Of a DNA stretch of 50,253 bases, positions 18,162-26,042 are shown piece by piece. The notes under the pieces are model-generated. The model worked only from the letters and a program-made list of their open reading frames with translations, did no database searches and was not told the origin of the DNA. Source of the DNA: an uncultured Colwellia sp. (GTDB lineage: Bacteria; Pseudomonadota; Gammaproteobacteria; Enterobacterales; Alteromonadaceae). How positions within the stretch are numbered: the stretch's first letter is position 1; every line of letters begins with the position of its first letter. The translations under genes were made by a program, and so were the position numbers. Location of the stretch: positions 1 through 50,253 of the forward strand of contig CAJXWZ010000036.1 of NCBI GenBank assembly GCA_913062815.1, read 5' to 3'.

Positions 18162-18187
18162 AAAGGGCGCTGATTATAGCGCCCTTT
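18162..18187 (-). terminator. Rho-independent terminator for the winged-helix gene
   Basis: Perfect stem AAAGGGCGC (18162-18170) and GCGCCCTTT (18179-18187) around an 8-nt loop. On the minus strand the stem is followed by a T-rich run, so it ends the gene transcribed from 18973; it may work in both directions. Confidence 0.85.
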
Positions 18188-18205
18188 GTTTTCTATTCAT
18201 TCAAA

Positions 18206-18973
18206 TTAAGATAACCAAAAGTGTTGTCGAAGGTTACTCATTGTTTCTTTGTTATAAACATATTTAACATGTTCATTAAAAAATTCTTTATCTAGCTTAT
18301 TTTCCTGTTTAGCAAAAAGTTTATTGTGAATACGTTCGGCATCACGAAGTAAACGGTTGCTATGAGAACAAAGTAGTATTGTTTGAACTCTTTGTTCTTC
18401 AATAATAGCTGTTCTATATCGACGAAGAATATCTAGGCGGTTTGGAATTTGTTTAGCCGAAGCTTCAACTTCAATAGCAATGAATTCAGAGCCATTAAAG
18501 ATAATTGCATCGAATCTACGTCTTTTCCCAAGAGTGTCTTTTTCTTGCTCTCGTTCTGTTATAAAAAAAACACATTTTCCTTTGTTCACATTAATAGCAA
18601 CCACAGCCTGAGCCATCAGATCGTGTGTAAGTGTTCTCACAGGAATAGTCGATTTCTTCATATTATATTTCAAGTCTTCACTATGAAAATCTTCTAATAA
18701 TCTTAACCCTTTTGGTTTAAGAACAAATACTCGCTTATCCCTACACGCAAACGTTGCTATTTCTGCAATTACTTCTTCGCGCTCATACCTACGCAATAAC
18801 TTATTAACTACTGAACGATCCAGCCCCCAGAGGAACATTAGAACAGCTGGTGATGTAAAACCATGTCTATAAATCCAATCTAACATGCTAAATAGTTTAG
18901 CCTGGTGCCTAGCTTGAGTAGACGGTGAATTGATATAGCGAGCAGGAATGCCCCTTTCATTTCTAGGTATCAT
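18206..18973 (-). CDS. Winged-helix protein with a nuclease-like domain (replication-relaxation-like)
   Basis: 255 residues. The N-terminal half resembles a winged helix (HQAKLFSMLDWIYRHGFTSP, then RSVVNKLLRRYEREEVIAEI, about 25-85). The second half carries RRRFDAIIF (about 152-160) and EFIAIEVEASAK (about 164-175), an Asp then Glu-x-Glu arrangement reminiscent of restriction-endonuclease-like folds and of the replication-relaxation family found on plasmids and conjugative elements. A strong AGGAGAG ribosome site precedes the ATG and a terminator follows. It is a monocistronic gene in the island. Fold assignments are by eye; role in element maintenance or regulation is inferred. Confidence 0.65.
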   Translation of the reverse strand: MIPRNERGIPARYINSPSTQARHQAKLFSMLDWIYRHGFTSPAVLMFLWGLDRSVVNKLLRRYEREEVIAEIATFACRDKRVFVLKPKGLRLLEDFHSEDLKYNMKKSTIPVRTLTHDLMAQAVVAINVNKGKCVFFITEREQEKDTLGKRRRFDAIIFNGSEFIAIEVEASAKQIPNRLDILRRYRTAIIEEQRVQTILLCSHSNRLLRDAERIHNKLFAKQENKLDKEFFNEHVKYVYNKETMSNLRQHFWLS

Positions 18974-19042
18974 AATTAACTCTCCTTGTTTTAATACATA
19001 CGATCAAGGCAAGCGAAATTGAATAAAATTGGGGATGGTGCG

Positions 19043-19415
19043 ATGGACAACATAAAGGCAAGAGACAAAAGGCAATCAATACGTAGAATTGGAGAATCAT
19101 TTCATGATATCAATGAGTAATATCCTCGCCCTATGTGACTTGTCACAAGATTCTTCGGTTTCACTTCCAGTGAAAACTTTACTCATTTATGCGCACCGCT
19201 TGCCTTACAGGAGCGGAGCAACCATCCTTTGGGAAGACTACGGGGCAAATAGCCCCAAAGCCTGGTTGCTCCGCTCGCCGTTGGCTAGCTACGGTGCGCA
19301 TTCATTCTTCGAATGGCTATCACAAAATATCATCTTCGATATATTTTGTTCACGCGATTTATTGCTTATCTAGCGATAAGGCTTTTATTACTTATTGCCA
19401 AGCAATAAGCTTTTT
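19043..19415 (+). ncRNA. Candidate structured RNA or folded DNA element: serial hairpins ending in a terminator
   Basis: A dense series of inverted repeats: TGTGAC/GTCACA (about 19134-19146), TTTCAC/GTGAAA (19159-19175), the large nested hairpin 19189-19301, ACAAAATATC/GATATATTTTGT (19322-19349), CTTATC/GATAAG (19365-19380) and a last stem CTTATTGC/GCAATAAG (19391-19409) followed by a T-rich tract, a plus-strand terminator. The start of any transcript is uncertain. A 25-codon frame begins at 19043 and the longer frames here just read through the hairpins. I know of no family with this layout. Confidence 0.4.
19189..19301. repeat. Large nested perfect inverted repeat (113 bp)
   Basis: Outer arms ATGCGCACCG (19189-19198) and CGGTGCGCAT (19292-19301) are perfectly complementary. 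Inner arms GAGCGGAGCAACCA (19211-19224) and TGGTTGCTCCGCTC (19263-19276) are perfectly complementary over 14 bp. A GGGGC/GCCCC stem lies at the tip. It is much more GC-rich than its surroundings and can form a cruciform or a long RNA hairpin. Confidence 0.9.
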
Positions 19416-19417
19416 AA
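19391..19417 (+). terminator. Rho-independent terminator of the hairpin region
   Basis: Stem CTTATTGC (19391-19398) and GCAATAAG (19402-19409) followed by CTTTTT. No protein gene lies immediately upstream, so it most likely ends a non-coding transcript. Confidence 0.6.
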
Positions 19418-19542
19418 ATTTTTTCAAAACTCACAAACAAAAACTAATAATTTCGGATATTTAGATACTATGCTATTTACAATAAATTATTAACGCCCTA
19501 GAATATGGCTCTAGGTTAGCAGCCTTGGCAATGTCGAGCCGA

Positions 19543-19569
19543 ATAGTCGAATACAGACTATGCTTTTTT
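19543..19569 (+). terminator. Second terminator-like hairpin upstream of the unknown 291-aa gene
   Basis: Stem ATAGTC (19543-19548) and GACTAT (19556-19561), then GC and TTTTTT. A CCTAG/CTAGG hairpin lies just upstream (about 19497-19515). It could end a short RNA from about 19440 or attenuate transcription into the gene at 19658. Confidence 0.5.
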
Positions 19570-19657
19570 CAAATTAGATTAATATCTACACCCAAATCCT
19601 TTTGTTATTATTTTTAAAACACAAGTGATCGGCATCGTCGTGTTTTATGGATTAATA

Positions 19658-20533
19658 ATGAACAAAGAAAAAACACCTGTAAAAACTCTAGCTGTTACCG
19701 AGTCTCAATTATCACACTCAGATCTTGAAAAATACCTACTTCTTCCTAGTGGGATATCAGCTATTAAAGCTAAGTCTGTTGCAAAAGATATTATTGAAGC
19801 TCAAGGACAACTTTACCCAGAGCAACCGCTACCCTACAATTTTGCATTGAGGATGGTTTATTGGTCTAACGGTTTACCCCAAATAAAAGATGTATCTCAA
19901 GGCTTAGATATATTGGTTAAAGAAAATATAGGGGTTGAATTAAGTCAGCTAAAACTCTTTATTCGAGAAGGTAAAGTAGTCGGATTCAAAGGAGCTACTT
20001 CAAGTGGCTATGTTCATGAGGCTCGTAACTATAATGGGTTAAGTAGAGAACAGTTTATTTCTTCAATAATCCCATTTCTCAAGTCAGGTATTAAATCTGA
20101 CCAAAAATCAAAAAGGTTTTTATTGACTATAAAACAAGCAATTATTTTCATAGAAAATGAATGTGAGTTTAACCGTCGATTTTATAGCTTACCAAAAGGG
20201 AAAGCTATAAAAGATATTACTAAATTAGCTGAAATCTCGATTGATGTTAACAAGCTTATGTACTCTACCTGCGAAGACCTTTTCACACTCCGATATGCTT
20301 TAGCAAGTTGCTACAATACAAAAGACACTATTGATGCGGTTCTTAAGAAATCAGTGATAAAATTAAAAAAAGTCACGGGGAAAAAGACTCTAAATTTAGA
20401 TTATGAGAGTGACTACCTAAAGTTAAATAACTTTCTTGATTTGGAAACTCAATTTTGTGGGTTATGCTTTGCTAGTGATTCTAAGTCAAAGAAATTAATT
20501 CAATCACTTATCGAAAACTATTGTGGGTGGTAA
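19658..20533 (+). CDS. Hypothetical island protein, 291 aa
   Basis: I do not recognise the family. It starts MNKEKTPVKTLAVTESQLSH; a GTG 11 codons upstream (19625) extends the frame but adds a hydrophobic stub, so ATG is preferred. It is soluble and Lys/Leu/Ser-rich, with predicted helices (LSREQFISSIIPFLKSGIK) and two Cys close together near the C-terminus (CGLC). The stop lies 3 bp before the AlpA-like HTH gene, so both are co-transcribed and converge on the integrase gene. The position suggests a role in the biology of the mobile element, such as replication or excision control; this is inferred from context alone. Confidence 0.6.
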   Translation: MNKEKTPVKTLAVTESQLSHSDLEKYLLLPSGISAIKAKSVAKDIIEAQGQLYPEQPLPYNFALRMVYWSNGLPQIKDVSQGLDILVKENIGVELSQLKLFIREGKVVGFKGATSSGYVHEARNYNGLSREQFISSIIPFLKSGIKSDQKSKRFLLTIKQAIIFIENECEFNRRFYSLPKGKAIKDITKLAEISIDVNKLMYSTCEDLFTLRYALASCYNTKDTIDAVLKKSVIKLKKVTGKKTLNLDYESDYLKLNNFLDLETQFCGLCFASDSKSKKLIQSLIENYCGW

Positions 20534-20536
20534 ATT

Positions 20537-20758
20537 ATGAGGTTTCCCGATGATTTTGGCCCAAGAATTAGTCTTAAACAACTTTGTGAAATTCTAGATA
20601 TTGGGCGTTCAACCTACTATACGTATATTGACCCGCTACATAAAAGTTACAAACCCGATATTCCAAAGCGTATACCCTATTACGCCAACAATAAGTTTTG
20701 CACTCTCACAGTGCAAAACTATTTACATAAAACTAGCGAATTAGTTGCTAAGTCGTAA
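20537..20758 (+). CDS. AlpA-like helix-turn-helix protein
   Basis: 73 residues with an HTH of the MerR/AlpA type near the N-terminus (ISLKQLCEILDIGRSTYYTY, about 11-30), followed by a short beta-hairpin-like region and a C-terminal helix. AlpA-like proteins control integrases or act as excisionases in P4-like elements. Its position, convergent with an integrase gene whose stop is 10 bp away, supports that role. The HTH call is likely; activator versus excisionase cannot be decided here. Confidence 0.65.
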   Translation: MRFPDDFGPRISLKQLCEILDIGRSTYYTYIDPLHKSYKPDIPKRIPYYANNKFCTLTVQNYLHKTSELVAKS

Positions 20759-20762
20759 ACTT

Positions 20763-20797
20763 AGATAGTCAAGATCTACTAGTGATTTTGACTATCT
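20763..20797. terminator. Bidirectional terminator between the HTH gene and integrase
   Basis: Stem AGATAGTCAA (20763-20772) and TTGACTATCT (20788-20797), perfectly complementary, followed on the plus strand by CTTTCT. It overlaps the integrase stop and serves the convergent genes. Confidence 0.7.
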
Positions 20798-22073
20798 CTT
20801 TCTCAATCAAGCTCCAATATAATTCATATGCTTTCAACTGATCTTCCAAATAATCGGCTGTGTTATAATGTCCCATCGTCCCTTGTAGGACATGTCCGAG
20901 AATTTTTTCACAAATAGGGATCAATGTTCTATCTTTTTCAGCAAGTATTGAATTAATTGAACGTCTAAAATCATGTGGAACTATTTTAGATATCCCATAT
21001 TCAGCAAAAAGTTTTGCTGATATTCTTGAACAATATCTATTTAAAGAATGTGTAGTAAGTGCAGTTCCATTTTTGGCTCCTTTAAACACATATCCGTCTG
21101 CACTGTAAATAAACGATAACTCATCTAAAAGCTTTTTTATTTTGTATGGAATTGGATGACGCTCAGGTTTTTGAACTGCTATATCGTCTACGTGTGAGCC
21201 ACGCCTTTGTTCTTTCTTTTTTCCTTTTGGAACTGGGATCGTCCAAATCATGTTATCAAAATCAAAGTCACTCCATCTAGCTGTGCGCAAAGCTGTATTT
21301 CGTCCACCAGACAATATAACTAATTTTAAACAAATTTTAGTTTGAGGAAGAGCTTTAGATTTTTCAATTTCCATCCATAGCCTTGCTATTTCAAAAAGAC
21401 TTGGAGTTCGCTCCCCTTTCTGTGGAGAAGATCCTATATCCCTTACTGTATACAACAGAAGGTTTTGATTGGATATTTTCTCTCTTTTTATGCCCCATCT
21501 AACAATAGTTTTCAGTAATTTAAATACACTACCAGATGTAACTTTACTCCCTTCCTTGCATACCCAATCAAAATAATCCATCCATTGTAAGTTTGTGATT
21601 TGATCAAATGGAATATTTAAATTTTTCTTAACCCATTTCACTTTTAATGAATCTCTCTTCGGATCATTAAAAATCCATTTGCCTAGCGTTATTTTATAAT
21701 TTTCATAGGTCGTAGATTTGAAGTCCTCTTCTGCTACTTGTTCAAACCATTTGCCAGCAAGAGCTTCTAACGTCATTGAGGACTGTTTACTATTTTTGTT
21801 TTTAGCATTAATCCACTCCTGCTTAGGGTTTTTCCCCTCAAAAAGCCAACCCCTTAACCCTGGAACTTTCGCTCTTGCCTCGTCTATTGATAAATTTGGA
21901 TAGTGTCCAATCGTTAACCTGTCACCTTTTTTGTTGAACCTAAAGCGGTATTGCCAGGCTATTTTTCCTTTTGCAGAAACTCTAACACTCAAAGAGTCTC
22001 GATCTGGAAGCTCAAAAGCTTTATCATGATTGCGATTTAACAAACTATCTAATTTCGATTTATGTAAACTCAT
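20769..22073 (-). CDS. Tyrosine recombinase / integrase (P4-type)
   Basis: 434 residues from the preferred ATG at 22073 (MSLHKSKLDSLL), which matches how P4-type integrases begin; a GTG at 22109 would add 12 residues made of a direct DNA repeat. The N-terminal arm-binding DUF4102 domain (about 1-85, KGDRLTIGHYPNLSIDEARA), a core-binding domain, then the catalytic domain: first Arg in GGRNTALR (about 256), HxxR in PHDFRRSI (about 365), LGH (about 394) and nucleophile Tyr in MGHYNTADY (about 401). All catalytic residues are present, so it is probably active. It lies next to sbcB and probably marks the right end of the island. Confidence 0.92.
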   Translation of the reverse strand: MSLHKSKLDSLLNRNHDKAFELPDRDSLSVRVSAKGKIAWQYRFRFNKKGDRLTIGHYPNLSIDEARAKVPGLRGWLFEGKNPKQEWINAKNKNSKQSSMTLEALAGKWFEQVAEEDFKSTTYENYKITLGKWIFNDPKRDSLKVKWVKKNLNIPFDQITNLQWMDYFDWVCKEGSKVTSGSVFKLLKTIVRWGIKREKISNQNLLLYTVRDIGSSPQKGERTPSLFEIARLWMEIEKSKALPQTKICLKLVILSGGRNTALRTARWSDFDFDNMIWTIPVPKGKKKEQRRGSHVDDIAVQKPERHPIPYKIKKLLDELSFIYSADGYVFKGAKNGTALTTHSLNRYCSRISAKLFAEYGISKIVPHDFRRSINSILAEKDRTLIPICEKILGHVLQGTMGHYNTADYLEDQLKAYELYWSLIEKEIVKITSRS

Positions 22074-22121
22074 TTTTTCTGTACACCAACTTGATTTTTC
22101 TGTACACACCTATGTGTACAG
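22074..22121. promoter_or_regulatory. Palindromic operator and direct repeats upstream of the integrase
   Basis: The perfect palindrome CTGTACACA-CCTA-TGTGTACAG (22100-22121) is followed at 22079-22087 by another half-site, CTGTACACC. On the minus strand the element GTGTACAGAAAAA occurs twice, giving direct repeats just before the integrase ATG. It could be the binding site of the HTH protein, or integrase arm-type sites. Confidence 0.65.
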
Positions 22122-22229
22122 ATTGGATAGACAAAGCCAGACAACTTTGTATAAAACTAAATAAAACATTACAGTCAACAATAATATTTTACAATTAAAA
22201 CAAAGAGCTAGAGACAGAAATAGACACTT

Positions 22230-23678
22230 ATGGATAAAAATACACAAGCAACAATCCTCTGGCACGATTATGAAACCTGGGGCATTTCCCCAAAGTTTGA
22301 TAAACCTTCACAATTTGCTGGCATTAGCACCGACCTTGATTTAAATATTATTGGCGAACCGCAAATGTTTTATTGTCAGCCACCAGTAGATTACCTTCCT
22401 CAGCCTGAAGCTTGTTTAGTAACAGGCATAACACCACAAAAAGCGCAGAGTGAAGGTCTCAGCGAAGTTGAATTTGCTAAGCGCATCCATGATTTATTTA
22501 GCACTCCTAATACTTGTGTTGCTGGTTACAATAACATTCGTTTTGATGATGAAGTTACTCGATATCTACTCTACCGTAACTTTTACGACCCGTACGCGCG
22601 CGAGTGGCAAAATGGCAATAGCCGTTGGGATATAATCGATATGGTGCGTGCTTGTTATGCGCTTCGTCCTGAAGGAATTAATTGGCCAACCGTTGAGCGT
22701 GATGGTGAAGAAGTTGTTAGTTTTCGCTTAGAGTTATTAACCCAAGCTAATGGTATTAGTCATGAAGCTGCACATGATGCGATGAGCGATGTTTATGCCA
22801 CGATTGCGATGGCAAAATTAATTAAAGAAAAACAACCAAAGCTTTATGACTTTATCTTTAATTTAAAGAGTAAGAAACAAGTTGCTGAACTGCTGAACGT
22901 TGCTGATATGACCCCAGTTGTGCATACCTCTTCTAAAATTTCTTCAGAGCACGGCTGTACAAGTTGGTTTGCTCCAATTAGCTATCATCCAGTAAATAAA
23001 AATGCCGTTATTTGTATTGATTTAGCGCGAGACATAGAGCCACTATTATCTTTAACAAGTGAGGAAATTAAATCACGTCTATATACACGTTATGATGATT
23101 TAGCGCCTGATGAAAAACCTATTCCAGTCAAACTTATTCATATAAATAAGTGCCCTATTGTGGCACCAGCAAAAACTTTATTACCAGAAAATGCACAGCG
23201 ATTAAACATACCTCGTGATTTTTGTTTAGAAAACCTCGCAACATTAAAAAAACATAGTGAGTTAAGAGATAAACTCAGTGACGTGTTTGCGAGTAATAAT
23301 TTTGATGACGACAATAAACCCGACCCAGAGCAAGCCCTTTACGGCGGAAGTTTCTTTAGTCATAGCGATAAAGCTCAAATGGATATTTTGCGTGGATTAA
23401 CACCAGAGCAATTGAGTAATCACCCTTTTACCTTTCAAGATGAACGTTTAAGTGTGCTTTTATTTAGGTACAGAGCACGCAATTATCCGCAAACCCTCAC
23501 TAATGAAGAACAGCAAAAATGGCAACAATATTGTCAAAACAAATTACAATATGGTGGTAAAGGCATTTTAAGTATTGATGAGTTTATGATGAAAATTGAA
23601 AATTTGGCTCATGAACATGAAGAAAACAAAGCTAAAATGTCAGTGTTAAAAGCACTGTATGAATATGTGCAAGGTTGA
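22230..23678 (+). CDS. sbcB: Exodeoxyribonuclease I
   Basis: 482 residues, the usual length. ExoI degrades single-stranded DNA 3' to 5' and acts in recombination and mismatch repair. The DEDDh exonuclease motifs are visible: ILWHDYETWGISP (Asp and Glu near 13-15), YNNIRFDDEVTRYLLYRNFY (about 99-118) and HDAMSDVYATIAMAKLI (about 181-197). The C-terminal ExoI domains follow. The ATG at 22230 is preceded by a weak purine-rich site. The gene is intact next to the integrase; its coding sequence is not disrupted by the island. Confidence 0.95.
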   Translation: MDKNTQATILWHDYETWGISPKFDKPSQFAGISTDLDLNIIGEPQMFYCQPPVDYLPQPEACLVTGITPQKAQSEGLSEVEFAKRIHDLFSTPNTCVAGYNNIRFDDEVTRYLLYRNFYDPYAREWQNGNSRWDIIDMVRACYALRPEGINWPTVERDGEEVVSFRLELLTQANGISHEAAHDAMSDVYATIAMAKLIKEKQPKLYDFIFNLKSKKQVAELLNVADMTPVVHTSSKISSEHGCTSWFAPISYHPVNKNAVICIDLARDIEPLLSLTSEEIKSRLYTRYDDLAPDEKPIPVKLIHINKCPIVAPAKTLLPENAQRLNIPRDFCLENLATLKKHSELRDKLSDVFASNNFDDDNKPDPEQALYGGSFFSHSDKAQMDILRGLTPEQLSNHPFTFQDERLSVLLFRYRARNYPQTLTNEEQQKWQQYCQNKLQYGGKGILSIDEFMMKIENLAHEHEENKAKMSVLKALYEYVQG

Positions 23679-23735
23679 TATGAAAACCTTTGTTTAAGAT
23701 AATAAACGCTGAAAAACTTAGTGAAAAACGCAATA

Positions 23736-23769
23736 AAAACGCGGTGACAAAATTAATTTAGTTACCGCG
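23736..23769 (-). terminator. Rho-independent terminator for the dehydrogenase gene
   Basis: Stem CGCGGTGAC / GTTACCGCG (23740-23748 and 23761-23769, one G-U pair) around a 12-nt AT loop; on the minus strand it is followed by TTTTTATT. Confidence 0.8.
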
Positions 23770-23818
23770 CTGAGGATGTTTAACTTACGACTGAACAGTC
23801 GATTTTACCAGCTTTAAA

Positions 23819-24700
23819 TCATGAGCCTTTAAATCTAGCATCTTTAAACCTTGAGATCAGGCTGGAAGTATCCCAGCGGTTACCGCCATTTTGTTGAATT
23901 TCTTCGTAAAAGCCATCAACCATTTTAGTCATTGGTAAAGGCGCCTGGGTTTTCTCTGCCTCTGCAAAAGCAATAGCAAGATCTTTACGCATCCAATCAA
24001 CGGCAAAACCAAAGTCATACTCACCGGCGAACATGGTTTTATATCTATTTTCCATCTGCCAAGAGCCTGCAGCCCCTTTTGAGATTGTTTCTACTAACGC
24101 CTCAGCATCTAAGCCAGATTTTTCTGCAAAATTAAAGGCTTCTGCTAATCCTTGCACTACGCCAGCTATACATATTTGATTTGCCATTTTGGCTAATTGC
24201 CCGCTACCCACATTGCCCATCAATTGGCTAAAGCGAGCAAAAGCAGCTATAACAGGCTTTACTTTCTCAAAAACTGAAGCTTCACCTCCAGCCATAACAG
24301 TTAATATGCCATTTTCGGCGCCCGCTTGGCCGCCTGAAACAGGTGCATCAAGAAAGTGTTTACTTTGTGTTGTTGCAATTTCAGCTAACTCACGAGCAAT
24401 ATTAGCTGATGCAGTAGTATGATCAACTAATATACTACCTTTAGGCATGCCCGCTAAAATACCCTGCTCACCCAAGACAACTTGCCTGACATCATCATCA
24501 TTGCCGACACAGCAAAAAACAATTTCACATTCTTTTGCAGCTAATGCCGGTGTTTCTGCATAATTGCCCGAAAATTCAGTTTGCCACTTTTGTGCTTTTT
24601 CTACACTGCGGTTGTATACACAAACTTCATGGCCTGCTTTTTGTAGATGACCAGCCATGGGATAGCCCATAACACCTAAACCAATAAATGCGACTTTCAT
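23819..24700 (-). CDS. NAD(P)-dependent beta-hydroxyacid dehydrogenase family oxidoreductase
   Basis: 293 residues, typical of the 3-hydroxyisobutyrate / 2-hydroxy-3-oxopropionate (tartronate semialdehyde) reductase family. The N-terminal Rossmann fold opens with AFIGLGVMGYPMAGHL (about 4-19), the family's substrate motif is DAPVSGGQAGAENG (about 118-131) and the catalytic Lys is in GQLAKMANQ (about 167-175). The exact substrate cannot be told; no garR/garD-type neighbours are present. First gene of a possible minus-strand unit ending in its own terminator. Confidence 0.85.
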   Translation of the reverse strand: MKVAFIGLGVMGYPMAGHLQKAGHEVCVYNRSVEKAQKWQTEFSGNYAETPALAAKECEIVFCCVGNDDDVRQVVLGEQGILAGMPKGSILVDHTTASANIARELAEIATTQSKHFLDAPVSGGQAGAENGILTVMAGGEASVFEKVKPVIAAFARFSQLMGNVGSGQLAKMANQICIAGVVQGLAEAFNFAEKSGLDAEALVETISKGAAGSWQMENRYKTMFAGEYDFGFAVDWMRKDLAIAFAEAEKTQAPLPMTKMVDGFYEEIQQNGGNRWDTSSLISRFKDARFKGS

Positions 24701-24741
24701 TACCTGAATCCTTTTAAAGTGAGTAAAATGTGGGGTTACTA

Positions 24742-25113
24742 CTAAGACAGCGCTTGTAAAGCAATAGCGTTAAATTTGATGCCCGGCCAGCCTGTCATCA
24801 TAAAGTTTCTTATATTGGCGTGATCATCGCCGTCAGGGTTAGCTAAAACATCTGTTCTATAAAAATCCCCAAAACAAGCTAGGGTTTGCGCTTGATTCAA
24901 TTTATTTAAGTGTGCAAAAGCAAATATTTTACAAGAGCCTTCGTTGGTACCTGCTTCATTAACCGCTTCCCCATTCGTAAACGCAGTTGCTTGATAGTGA
25001 TAATTTTCGTTGATAACTTGCATTACCTGTTTAAACTCAACATTTTGTGGTTGGTTTTCGAGTAAAACCAACAATTCTGCAACCGTCGAAACTTCTTCAT
25101 TTTTTTCTGTCAC
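24742..25113 (-). CDS. HopJ-like (type III effector HopJ family) protein
   Basis: 123 residues. It carries the HopJ family pattern: FKQVMQVINENYHYQATAFT, NEAGTNEGSCKIFAFA and CFGDFYRTDVLANPDGDDH. Despite the name, HopJ-family proteins are widespread in marine gammaproteobacteria lacking type III secretion, so this is probably a housekeeping or stress protein of unknown role. It starts 3 bp after the DUF2999 gene stop, so the two are co-transcribed. Confidence 0.85.
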   Translation of the reverse strand: MTEKNEEVSTVAELLVLLENQPQNVEFKQVMQVINENYHYQATAFTNGEAVNEAGTNEGSCKIFAFAHLNKLNQAQTLACFGDFYRTDVLANPDGDDHANIRNFMMTGWPGIKFNAIALQALS

Positions 25114-25116
25114 TGT

Positions 25117-25374
25117 TTATAAACCTTGTTTTAACTTATCTTTAGCTGCTTCTACTTTTGAAAAATCTAAACCAAGCTCTTCTACGGCTTCTTTAATTAA
25201 TTCAGGTTGGGTCATCACTAAGCCCATAATAGCTTGCAATTTTTCTGGTGGAATGCCTAATTGGCCAATAATGCCCATAGCCATTAATGGGTTATCGGTT
25301 AAAGCATGGAAAAGCTCATTTATTTTTTCATCGCTCACATTTTGCTCTTTCAACATTTGTAATATTGGATTCAT
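25117..25374 (-). CDS. DUF2999 family protein
   Basis: 85 residues, small and helical: MNPILQMLKEQNVSDEKINE, then NPLMAMGIIGQLGIPPEKLQ and LIKEAVEELGLDFSKVEAAK. This fits DUF2999, a family of short proteins in Alteromonadales and Vibrionales with no known function. It is first of a pair with the hopJ-like gene. Confidence 0.8.
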   Translation of the reverse strand: MNPILQMLKEQNVSDEKINELFHALTDNPLMAMGIIGQLGIPPEKLQAIMGLVMTQPELIKEAVEELGLDFSKVEAAKDKLKQGL

Positions 25375-25533
25375 TGGGTTACTTCTCTGTGGTTATTTTC
25401 GATATTAATTTTAATGTTGAAAGTTTACCTTTTTTGCTATTAAAACAAAAACAATATAAACTCTTTAAAAATAGATTGCGCACAATCTAATTTTAAAAAA
25501 TTTAAAGTACACTTAATAAAATGAGGAATATTC

Positions 25534-26019
25534 ATGACTACAGATATTTACCAATTTTCGGCACAAGACAGCGCCGGCGAAAATATAGCGCTAAGCGATT
25601 ATAAAGATAAAGTGATGCTCATTGTAAATACCGCTAGCGACTGTGGTTTTACTCCTCAATACAAAGGTCTACAAGAGTTATATAATAAACATCAAGAGCA
25701 AGGTTTTGAGGTACTCGCATTTCCTTGTAACCAGTTTAAGCAGCAAGAAAAAGGCAGCAATGAAGAAATAAAGCAATTTTGTGATCTACGTTTTAATATC
25801 AAATTTCCGCTTTTTGGCAAAATAGATGTTAATGGTGAAGATACACATCCTTTATATGACTTTTTAAAAACGCAAGCTCCTGGCATATTGGGCTCTAAAG
25901 GCATTAAATGGAATTTCACAAAGTTCCTCGTTAATAAAGAAGGTAAAGTTATTAAGCGTTATGCGCCAACAACGAAACCATCAGCCATCGAAGCAGATAT
26001 TGAAAAATTACTGAAATAG
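25534..26019 (+). CDS. Glutathione peroxidase
   Basis: 161 residues, the normal length. It reduces peroxides with glutathione or thioredoxin. The peroxidatic Cys37 sits in NTASDCGFTPQYKGLQ (cysteine where animal enzymes have selenocysteine), with the companion motifs AFPCNQFKQQEKGSN (about 65-79) and KWNFTKFLV (about 129-137) supplying the Gln, Trp and Asn of the catalytic tetrad. Related to E. coli BtuE. The ribosome site GAGGAATATTC precedes the ATG. It stands alone between divergent DUF2999 and convergent lysC. Confidence 0.92.
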   Translation: MTTDIYQFSAQDSAGENIALSDYKDKVMLIVNTASDCGFTPQYKGLQELYNKHQEQGFEVLAFPCNQFKQQEKGSNEEIKQFCDLRFNIKFPLFGKIDVNGEDTHPLYDFLKTQAPGILGSKGIKWNFTKFLVNKEGKVIKRYAPTTKPSAIEADIEKLLK

Positions 26020-26042
26020 TAAATGAGCTAAAATTGACAATG

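Noticed and set aside
19043..19415. Retron msr-msd
   Set aside because: Multiple hairpins suggested it, but there is no reverse transcriptase gene nearby and no a1/a2 flanking pair was identified.
19089..19464. Two overlapping plus-strand frames (94 and 91 codons)
   Set aside because: They translate the large inverted repeat and neighbouring hairpins; protein sequences reflect the repeats and mix frames.
22122..22229. tRNA attachment site beside the integrase
   Set aside because: No tRNA-like cloverleaf or CCA-ending segment is recognisable there.
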